From Paeniglutamicibacter terrestris (GTDB lineage: Bacteria > Actinomycetota > Actinomycetes > Actinomycetales > Micrococcaceae), in assembly GCF_012271785.1 (NCBI RefSeq), contig NZ_JAAWVT010000003.1, positions 1 to 64,000 on the forward strand: a stretch of DNA of 64,000 nucleotides, given 5' to 3'. Of this stretch, positions 38,566 to 44,997 are shown piece by piece; within the stretch, counting starts at the first letter, position 1, and the number at the start of each line of letters is the position of its first letter. The notes below the pieces were generated by a model that saw only the letters and a program-made list of their open reading frames with translations, ran no database searches and was not told the origin of the DNA. The position numbers and the translations under genes were made by a program.

Positions 38566-39183
38566 ATGAGCGACCTGCCCGAAGTTACCCGTATTGAGGC
38601 CGAACCGCACAGCGCACCCCGCCGTGTCATTGTCGCTGAAGATGAAACACTGATCCGTCTTGACATCGTCGAGATCCTGCGCGGCGAAGGCTATGACGTG
38701 GTCGCCGAGGCCGACAACGGCGAAAAGGCCATCGAGCTGGCTCGTGAACACAAGCCCGACCTGGTGCTTATGGACGTCAAGATGCCGGTCATGGACGGAA
38801 TTACCGCCGCCGAGACCATCGTCAAGGAACGCATCGCACCGGTGGTCCTGCTGACAGCCTTCAGCCAGAAAGAATTGGTGGAGCGAGCCCGCGAGGCCGG
38901 TGCCATGGCCTACGTTGTGAAGCCCTTCACCCCAGCAGACCTGATTCCCGCGATTGAAATCGCCATTTCGCGCCACGAGGAGATCACCGCCCTCGAAAAG
39001 GAAGTGGGGGACCTGACCGAACAGTTCGCCACTCGCAAGCTTGTTGAGCGGGCCAAGTCCCTTTTGACGACCAAGATGGGGCTGACTGAGCCAGAGGCCT
39101 TCCGCTGGATTCAGAAGACGTCCATGGATCGTCGCCTATCCATGCGTGAAGTCGCAGAGACAGTGATCGACCAGGTTAAGTAA
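38566..39183 (+). CDS. pdtaR: ANTAR-domain response regulator (PdtaR-like)
   Basis: A 205-residue regulator with a receiver domain (about 20-135) and a C-terminal ANTAR RNA-binding domain (about 140-202). The receiver has the acidic AEDE, phosphoacceptor Asp70 in LVLMDVKMPVMDG and Lys119 in VVKPF. The ANTAR part has RAKSLLTTKMGLTEPEAFRWIQKTSMD. Family members bind paired hexaloop RNA hairpins and act as antiterminators; the PdtaS histidine kinase is not in this window. GAAGGAGCAAC precedes the ATG and TAGGCT at 38502-38507 is a probable -10 box inside a dyad. Confidence 0.93.
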   Translation: MSDLPEVTRIEAEPHSAPRRVIVAEDETLIRLDIVEILRGEGYDVVAEADNGEKAIELAREHKPDLVLMDVKMPVMDGITAAETIVKERIAPVVLLTAFSQKELVERAREAGAMAYVVKPFTPADLIPAIEIAISRHEEITALEKEVGDLTEQFATRKLVERAKSLLTTKMGLTEPEAFRWIQKTSMDRRLSMREVAETVIDQVK

Positions 39184-39209
39184 CACCGCACAAAACTCAT
39201 TGCCCAACG

Positions 39210-39253
39210 TGGGGCCGCAGGAATCGTTGATCGGTTCGTGCGGCCCCATTCTT
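39210..39253 (+). terminator. Terminator after pdtaR
   Basis: A perfect 10-bp stem (39210-39219 with 39239-39248) and a 19-nt loop lie 27 nt after the stop, followed by TTCTTG. Confidence 0.8.
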
Positions 39254-39323
39254 GTCCGCAGCGCTACTGACTAGCGGTTATGGCAGTGAGAATTGTTCGG
39301 CAGGCCACAACGAAAGGTCCAGC

Positions 39324-40277
39324 GTGACGCATGCTTCAACGCCCATGGGGGAGCAGTTTGAGCTGTCCGCCAGCATCAATGGCGCCCGTCAATTTGCCGT
39401 GGTCAGCCAGGTCGGTGCCGCCTTGCGGCGGCTGTCCATCGATGATGTGGAGCTGGTTCAGGACTACCCCGCAACCATTGCTGCGCCCTCCTGCGCCGGT
39501 GTGGTGCTCGTGCCGTGGCCCAATAGGGTGGCGGGAGGCAAATGGAAGAACCAGGGCCGTGAAGAGCAGCTGCTGATCACCGAACCCAAGCTCAACAACG
39601 CCATCCACGGGCTGTTGCGGCATCACGCGTACAGCAGGGTTGCCAGCACCGACTCCAGTGTCACTTTGGCCGCGAACATCTCCCCGGCGCCTGGCTACCC
39701 CTTCGAGCTCGCCACTACGGTGCACTACCAATTGCTGGCCGAGGGACTCAGCGTGACCCATCGCCTGCAGAACCTGGGAACCGATACGGCTCCGGTGGCC
39801 ATTGGTGCCCACCCGTATCTTCGGCTGGGGGAGGTTCCCATCGCTGAGTTGGAATTGGAGGTCAACGCCGAGGTTCGGCTTGGCCTCGACTCCTCGATGA
39901 TCCCCACCGGTGAGGCAATCCCCGTGGCTGGGACGGCATTCGACTACCGGGAAGGGCAGCTTTTGGGGCAGGTAGCCCTCGATGATGTGTGGGCGCAACT
40001 CATCCGGGACGCTGATGGCGGCTCTCGCCACTATTTGCGGGCAGCCGACGGCAGGCATGTGGAGCTGCGGATGGATGCGAACTTCGGATTCCTCCAGGCT
40101 TACACGACCGCAAGTTTCCCCGGCACTAATGGACCGGTGCATGCCATCGCACTTGAACCCATGACGGCACCGGCCAATGCCTTTAATAGCGGGCAGGGCC
40201 TGCATCAACTTCAATCGGGCCAGGTGTGGGAAGCCTCGTGGGGGATCGGCTACAGTTCGGGAGGTGGCGCACAATAG
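39324..40277 (+). CDS. Aldose 1-epimerase family protein
   Basis: A 317-residue galactose-mutarotase-like beta-sandwich. Landmarks are VVLVPWPNRVAGGKW, NNAIHGLLRHHAY (catalytic His), VAIGAHPYLRLG (second His) and the C-terminal ALEPMTAPANAFNSG with the catalytic Glu. Members interconvert sugar anomers; the exact sugar is not clear. The GTG at 39324 is chosen because CGAAAGG lies 6 nt upstream; the open frame begins at 39252. Confidence 0.9.
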   Translation: MTHASTPMGEQFELSASINGARQFAVVSQVGAALRRLSIDDVELVQDYPATIAAPSCAGVVLVPWPNRVAGGKWKNQGREEQLLITEPKLNNAIHGLLRHHAYSRVASTDSSVTLAANISPAPGYPFELATTVHYQLLAEGLSVTHRLQNLGTDTAPVAIGAHPYLRLGEVPIAELELEVNAEVRLGLDSSMIPTGEAIPVAGTAFDYREGQLLGQVALDDVWAQLIRDADGGSRHYLRAADGRHVELRMDANFGFLQAYTTASFPGTNGPVHAIALEPMTAPANAFNSGQGLHQLQSGQVWEASWGIGYSSGGGAQ

Positions 40278-40320
40278 GATGAATTGCACCCGTGGATGGC
40301 ACGAAAGGAAGAATGATCTG

Positions 40321-40740
40321 ATGAAAACCCAAGGCGTTGTTCTCACTCTGGCGGTTCGAGATGCCGAACGTTCCCTGGCCTTTTATCGCGATGCCGTGGG
40401 CTTCGAGGAGGCCACCCTCGCCATGGGTTTGGTCTGCCTGGAGCTGCCGGGGATGACCATCTTCCTTGCGGAGCACGAGGCCTTCACCAAGTACTCGCGG
40501 GAGGCCAAGCGCACGCCGCTGCTGCCGGTGCCCGCCACCGATGCCATTCTGAGCTGTGCCGTCGCATCGGTTTCAGAGCTCGATCAAGTGTTAAGCGCCA
40601 TCGCAGACTCCGCGGGTAAGGCATTTGAGGCGCACGAGATCGAGCACGTCAGCGGGCGCCTTCAGTACATCGGTACCTTCGCGGATCCCGATGGCCATCT
40701 CTGGCAACTAGTGTGCAACCTGGAGAACTCACAGGGCTAA
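40321..40740 (+). CDS. VOC (glyoxalase/bleomycin-resistance) family protein
   Basis: A 139-residue single-module VOC protein with the paired beta-alpha-beta-beta-beta repeats: LTLAVRDAERSLAFYRDAVGFEE in the first and GTFADPDGHLWQLVCN in the second. The ATG at 40321 has AAAGGAAG upstream; the longer open frame starts inside the epimerase gene. The substrate cannot be inferred. It follows the epimerase by 43 bp and may share its transcript. Confidence 0.88.
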   Translation: MKTQGVVLTLAVRDAERSLAFYRDAVGFEEATLAMGLVCLELPGMTIFLAEHEAFTKYSREAKRTPLLPVPATDAILSCAVASVSELDQVLSAIADSAGKAFEAHEIEHVSGRLQYIGTFADPDGHLWQLVCNLENSQG

Positions 40741-40770
40741 AAGGATCTGAAGGAGCCCGCTGGTGTGTCT

Positions 40771-41391
40771 TTATTCGAAGCGGGACGGATCGCCTAGGCC
40801 AACGCGCGTAATCACTGCTTCGCCACTCGAGTAGTCAACGACCGTGGTGGGTTCGATGCCACACTCGCCGGAATCGATGACACCTTCGACCACGTGGTCA
40901 AGCGCCTCCTTGATTTCCCAACCCTGCGTCATCGGATCCTCCTCGCCCGGCAAAAGCAAGGTGCTGGAAAGAATCGGTTCACCCAGTTCTTCCAACAAAG
41001 CGCGAACCACAGCGTTATCGGGGATGCGCACACCAATCGTCTTCTTCTTGGCCTGCATCAGGCGCCGCGGTACTTCCTTGGTCGCCGGCAGGATGAAGGT
41101 GTAGCTGCCCGGTGTGACGGCCTTGATGTCGCGGAACACTTGATTGCTTACCTCAACATATTGACCCAGTTGGGCGAAGTCCTTGCAGACCAGGGTGAAG
41201 TGGTGTTTGTCCCCAACTTCACGAATGCGCCGAATCCTATCCAAGGCGTCGTGGTTTCCGATCTGGGCACCGAGCGCGTAACAAGAATCGGTGGGAAAAG
41301 CGATCAGACCGCCGTTGCGAATCATTTCCACTGCCTGAGCAATGGCACGCGGCTGCGGGTTTTCCGGATGAACATCTAAGAATCTAGCCAT
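40771..41391 (-). CDS. L-threonylcarbamoyladenylate synthase-type protein (Sua5/YciO/YrdC)
   Basis: A 206-residue YrdC-domain protein. AQAVEMIRNGGLIAFPTDSCYALGAQ holds the nucleotide-binding start, and HHFTLVCKDFAQLGQYVEVSNQVFRDI and GVRIPDNAVVRALL follow. Sua5/TsaC makes threonylcarbamoyl-AMP for the t6A modification of tRNAs. The pattern here (TPGSYTFILPATKEVPRRLMQAKKKTIG) is nearer the YciO subgroup, whose role is less clear. It is convergent with the VOC gene. Confidence 0.88.
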   Translation of the reverse strand: MARFLDVHPENPQPRAIAQAVEMIRNGGLIAFPTDSCYALGAQIGNHDALDRIRRIREVGDKHHFTLVCKDFAQLGQYVEVSNQVFRDIKAVTPGSYTFILPATKEVPRRLMQAKKKTIGVRIPDNAVVRALLEELGEPILSSTLLLPGEEDPMTQGWEIKEALDHVVEGVIDSGECGIEPTTVVDYSSGEAVITRVGLGDPSRFE

Positions 41392-41715
41392 TGCACGAGC
41401 TTACTTCTCCGCCACGATTCACGCACCTGAATCACCCCAATCGGCCCTTGAGCCGCGGCTTGACGGTCAGCTTTGGTCGGGAGCAACGGCGCGTGAAGTC
41501 GCTCACGTTGTTTGGCAGCGGTGCCCGCCCATCCCTACCAAAGTGGGTTCGAGGCATGATTTGACGCCTGCGGCGAATTGACTCATGCCGGGCAAGCCAT
41601 ATGATGAATTTGCGACTTAGGTGAACGGAACCCCTACATTGGGTTAACAATGGGGGAACTCGGAGTAGCCCAACGCAACTCGGCCCTTGCCCGTAACCCC
41701 ACGATTGGTTCATAC
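41392..41715. other. Intergenic region upstream of the PiT transporter
   Basis: No gene is supported. TTGCGA (41610-41615) and TACATT (41635-41640) with a 19-bp spacer are a possible promoter. A single GTTCACC on the minus strand (about 41619-41625) recalls half of an actinobacterial PHO box, but a second direct repeat was not found. Confidence 0.4.
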
Positions 41716-42975
41716 ATGGATCTGACGCTCATCGTCGTCCTGGTCATTGCCCTTGCCTTGTTCTTTGATTTCACCAACGGCTTCCACGACACCGCCAATG
41801 CGATGGCAACGCCCATCGCCACCGGTGCCATTAAGCCCAAAGCTGCTGTCGCGCTTGCCGCGGTCCTCAACCTTGTTGGTGCTTTCCTTTCAACGGAGGT
41901 AGCTAAGACCATCTCCGGTGGCATCATCAAGGAAGGTGGGGACTCTGGCGTGCAAATCATGCCGGCGATGATCTTCGCCGGACTAATGGGTGCCGTCGTC
42001 TGGAACATGCTCACCTGGCTGCTCGGCCTTCCCTCAAGTTCCTCGCACGCACTCTTTGGTGGTCTGATCGGTGCTGCCATCGTTGGTGCCGGATTTGGCG
42101 TCATTGACTACGGCGTATTGATGTCAAAGGTTCTGCTTCCCGCTCTAGTGGCCCCGGTGATTGCCGGAACGTCCGCTTATCTGTGTACCAAGCTCGCGTA
42201 CTCGGTGACCAAGCGCCAAGCTGGGCTTTCCTCACCAAAGCGCGGCGGATTCCGCTACGGCCAGATCTTCTCTTCCTCGCTTGTGGCGCTGGCTCACGGC
42301 ACCAACGACGCGCAGAAGACCATGGGTGTCATCACCCTGACGCTCGTGGCGTCGGGCCTGCAGGACGCCGGTACCGGACCGCACTTCTGGGTCATCGCAG
42401 CGTGTGCCCTGGCCATTGCCCTGGGTACCTACACCGGTGGGTGGCGCATCATCCGAACCATGGGATCGGGCCTGACCGACGTGAAGCCCGCTCAGGGCTT
42501 CGCAGCGGAGACGTCCACGGCTGCCGCTATTCTTGCCTCTTCGCACCTTGGCTTCGCCCTGTCGACCACCCAGGTGGCGTCGGGTTCAGTCATTGGTTCG
42601 GGACTCGGTCGCAAGGGCGCGGAAGTTCGCTGGGGAACCGCCGGTCGGATCGCGCTCGGCTGGCTCTTCACTCTCCCCGCCGCGGGACTGATCGGAGCCG
42701 CAGCTGCGGCTCTGGCTCACTTCGGCAATATTGGGCTGGGCATCGTCGCCGTTCTGGGCATCGGATCCTTGCTGGTCATTTGGGTGCTCTCCCGCCGCGA
42801 ACTGGTGGGTCATGCCAATGCCATTAGTGACGTTGATGTTTCCGGCGCCGCAGTAAATATCCCCACCAAGAAGCAACGTCGCAAGGCTGCACGAGCCAAG
42901 GCCAACGAGGCCGCCAAGGCCAACAAGGTCAGCCAGGCCGCCCCTGTCAACGAGGCCAACGAGGAGGTCAAATAA
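41716..42975 (+). CDS. pit: PiT-family inorganic phosphate transporter
   Basis: A 419-residue phosphate-proton or metal-phosphate symporter with about ten transmembrane helices. Both inverted-repeat signatures are present: FDFTNGFHDTANAMATPIATG near the N-terminus and SLVALAHGTNDAQKTMG in the middle. The final ~40 residues are rich in Lys, Ala and Asn and cytosolic. The ATG at 41716 matches the usual MDLT start of the family. An in-frame ATG at 41650 lies 9 nt after TACATT and could be the start of a near-leaderless mRNA. It overlaps the next gene (TAATG). Confidence 0.92.
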   Translation: MDLTLIVVLVIALALFFDFTNGFHDTANAMATPIATGAIKPKAAVALAAVLNLVGAFLSTEVAKTISGGIIKEGGDSGVQIMPAMIFAGLMGAVVWNMLTWLLGLPSSSSHALFGGLIGAAIVGAGFGVIDYGVLMSKVLLPALVAPVIAGTSAYLCTKLAYSVTKRQAGLSSPKRGGFRYGQIFSSSLVALAHGTNDAQKTMGVITLTLVASGLQDAGTGPHFWVIAACALAIALGTYTGGWRIIRTMGSGLTDVKPAQGFAAETSTAAAILASSHLGFALSTTQVASGSVIGSGLGRKGAEVRWGTAGRIALGWLFTLPAAGLIGAAAAALAHFGNIGLGIVAVLGIGSLLVIWVLSRRELVGHANAISDVDVSGAAVNIPTKKQRRKAARAKANEAAKANKVSQAAPVNEANEEVK

Positions 42976-43229
42976 TGACTATTCACTGGGATTCATTCCT
43001 GATTGTGGCCGTCGTGACCTGGGCCGCCTCATTGTTCATCGTTGGCGCCTATTCCTTGGGCGTTCGCCTGCTAGCCGTCGGCGAGGACTCCCGGGGCGCA
43101 GAAGCCAAGGGATCGCCGCTGCCGGCACGGGCAGCAGCATACGGTTGCTTCGCCATGTGCGGAATCGTGGTTCTTTTTGGCATCATCCTCATCGTTCCGG
43201 CTCTGAGCGAAAGAATTCTCGGAGCCTAA
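42975..43229 (+). CDS. Small membrane protein coupled to the phosphate transporter
   Basis: An 84-residue protein with two transmembrane helices (about 8-32 and 53-77) and a polar loop SRGAEAKGSPLPAR between them. The ATG overlaps the pit stop by one base, so it is translated with the transporter and may be a small subunit or stabiliser. I do not recognise a named function. A 15-bp terminator hairpin follows. Confidence 0.8.
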   Translation: MTIHWDSFLIVAVVTWAASLFIVGAYSLGVRLLAVGEDSRGAEAKGSPLPARAAAYGCFAMCGIVVLFGIILIVPALSERILGA

Positions 43230-43249
43230 CAACAGCTTCAGTAGTAATC

Positions 43250-43285
43250 TTCGCCCGCCCGGATCAGCGCATCCGGGCGGGCGAA
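43250..43285 (+). terminator. Terminator-like hairpin after the pit operon
   Basis: A perfect 15-bp inverted repeat (43250-43264 with 43271-43285) with a 6-nt loop starts 20 nt after the stop. It is very GC-rich and has no T run. Confidence 0.75.
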
Positions 43286-43352
43286 CGACGTTAACGCCAA
43301 AGAAAGCGATTCGGTGTCCCGCGGCGTTGATTCCATGGCTAGGATGGGCAGC

Positions 43353-43916
43353 ATGACGCAATTCAGGTATTTTGTGGCGGCCTCCACCGACGGCTACATT
43401 GCAGACGAAAACGAACGACTCGACTGGCTGATGGAGTTCGACGGGTTTGAGGGTCAAGCCGAAAGCTATGACGAATTCATGAACGACATCGGTGCCATCG
43501 CCATGGGTGCTGACACCTACGCGTGGATGCGCACCGAGATGGGCGACAAATGGCCCTATCCCGGACTCCCCACGTGGGTCTACACCCACCGGGAACTCGC
43601 CCCCATTCCCGGCGCAGACCTGACCTTCGTTCGCGGGGACGTGACCGAATGGGCGCAGGACATCGCACGCAGTGCCAAGGGCAAGGATGTCTGGGTCGTG
43701 GGCGGCGGATCGCTGGCTGGACAATTTGTTGACGAGGGACTGCTCGACGAGGTGTTGCTCTATTCCATTCCGGTCCTGCTCGGTGGCGGCCGGCCCCTCT
43801 TTGCGATGCGCGGGCAAGCGAAACTTACCCCGACGTACACCCGCGAATACGAAGGAGGAATCCGCGAAACCCGCTACACCGTGAACAAAGCACCGGGCCA
43901 AACTCGCGAATACTAA
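43353..43916 (+). CDS. Dihydrofolate reductase-like (RibD C-terminal domain) protein
   Basis: A 187-residue DHFR/RibD-C-fold protein starting FRYFVAASTDGYIAD. It has IAMGADTYAWM, the dinucleotide-side VWVVGGGSLAGQFVDEGLLDEV and SIPVLLGGGRPLF. Such proteins are not true folate enzymes and their substrates are unknown. TAGGAT (43340-43345) lies 7 nt before the ATG at 43353, which decides the start and points to a leaderless mRNA. It is the second member of this fold in the window (see 10313). The stop overlaps the convergent kinase gene by 4 nt. Confidence 0.88.
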   Translation: MTQFRYFVAASTDGYIADENERLDWLMEFDGFEGQAESYDEFMNDIGAIAMGADTYAWMRTEMGDKWPYPGLPTWVYTHRELAPIPGADLTFVRGDVTEWAQDIARSAKGKDVWVVGGGSLAGQFVDEGLLDEVLLYSIPVLLGGGRPLFAMRGQAKLTPTYTREYEGGIRETRYTVNKAPGQTREY

Positions 43917-44467
43917 GAGTCGATGCCCTGTTGGCTTGCCGCCAATTCGGCGAGCCAACGTTTGGTGTCTCGTGGTCGGACAAATCGTTTCACCCGATCG
44001 GTACCCAACCGATTTTCAAGCTCCAACATGCTCCGGCGCTTGGCAGCAAAGCTCTTGAAATGCCAGAGCAGAATGGACTCTTTGCCAACGGTCCTTTTCC
44101 ACGTTTCAATGTTTCCGTTGCACACCAACTCGCGTCTCATGATCCGTTTGACGGTGCGCAACAGAAGTCGAAACAGCGAGATCGCACGAGGGTAGTCAAG
44201 ACAGATCACCAGATCGCTCCGCTCAACGATGTCCCGCCGATAGGGTCCGTAGGCCGAATCAAAAACCCACACCGGCGCCGCTGCCGCCGCCACGGCTAGG
44301 GCCTTCTGCTCGGTGACATCACGTTGCACCCAGCCCGGTAGCCAGCCAAACTCGTCATCCACCAAGTGCACCGGGTAGTGCAGAATGCTCCCCAGCTCGC
44401 GCGCGAGAGTCGATTTTCCGCTGCCGGTGACGCCATGGCAGAGAATGCGTTGTACGGGCTTAGCCAT
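43913..44467 (-). CDS. P-loop NTPase, adenylate kinase/topology-modulation-like
   Basis: A 184-residue kinase-like protein with a Walker A motif GVTGSGKST (12-20), then LVDDEFGWLPGW and the strand VWVFDSAYGP. A DLVICLDYPR Walker B-like strand follows, and the C-terminal part is Arg/Lys-rich. It resembles the family annotated as topology modulation protein or AAA family ATPase; the substrate is unknown. The ATG at 44467 overlaps the thioesterase stop by 8 nt, so the two genes form one unit. Confidence 0.85.
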   Translation of the reverse strand: MAKPVQRILCHGVTGSGKSTLARELGSILHYPVHLVDDEFGWLPGWVQRDVTEQKALAVAAAAAPVWVFDSAYGPYRRDIVERSDLVICLDYPRAISLFRLLLRTVKRIMRRELVCNGNIETWKRTVGKESILLWHFKSFAAKRRSMLELENRLGTDRVKRFVRPRDTKRWLAELAASQQGIDS

Positions 44468-44978
44468 CGAGCAGCATGTTGGTGATCCGCGAGGTGCACA
44501 GCCGACGGCCGGCTTCGTCAATGATCACGATCTCGTGTGTGGTGAGAGTGCGTCCCAAATGAATCGGCGTGCACACCCCTGTCACTAATCCGGTAACTCC
44601 TGCACGATGATGGGTCGCCGAGATGTCAACGCCCACCGGCTTTCTGGCGCCCTTGCCATGCACCGCCGCAGCAAATGATCCCAGCGTTTCTGCCAGCGCC
44701 ACGGAGGCGCCACCATGCAGGATGCCAGCGACCTGTTGATTGCCTTCCACCGGCATGGTGGCCACCACCCGGTCTACGGAAATTTCCGAGAAGATGATGC
44801 CCAGCTTCTCGACCAGTGTGCCTACTCCGTGGCTGGCCAACATCGGCCACATGGTCGTGGGAACACCGTGGGCAGCCAGCTGCTGGGCAAATGGATTGCC
44901 ATCGGCCGCCTGCTCGGAGGCAAAGGTGCCTGATATCTCGATGCTCGATGCGTTGTCTTCAGTGAAATTATTGCTCAT
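44460..44978 (-). CDS. Hotdog-fold thioesterase (PaaI-like)
   Basis: A 172-residue acyl-CoA thioesterase. The hotdog domain (about 60-170) has VEGNQQVAGILHGGASVALAETLGS, with the HGG and catalytic acidic residue of the PaaI/4-hydroxybenzoyl-CoA group, followed by VGVDISATHHRAG. A ~40-residue polar N-terminal stretch precedes it. The ATG at 44978 is chosen; the frame is open further into polA. It is divergent from polA with only 19 bp between the two start codons. Confidence 0.88.
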   Translation of the reverse strand: MSNNFTEDNASSIEISGTFASEQAADGNPFAQQLAAHGVPTTMWPMLASHGVGTLVEKLGIIFSEISVDRVVATMPVEGNQQVAGILHGGASVALAETLGSFAAAVHGKGARKPVGVDISATHHRAGVTGLVTGVCTPIHLGRTLTTHEIVIIDEAGRRLCTSRITNMLLDG

Positions 44979-44997
44979 GCCAACTAGGCTGGCATCT

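Noticed and set aside
38087-38569. Plus-strand open frame of 160 codons
   Set aside because: It runs through the tRNA-Leu terminator and the tRNA gene itself and ends at the pdtaR start, so it is not a plausible protein gene.
41619-41625. PHO box upstream of the phosphate transporter
   Set aside because: Only one GTTCACC half-site is present and the required direct repeat at 11-bp spacing is missing.
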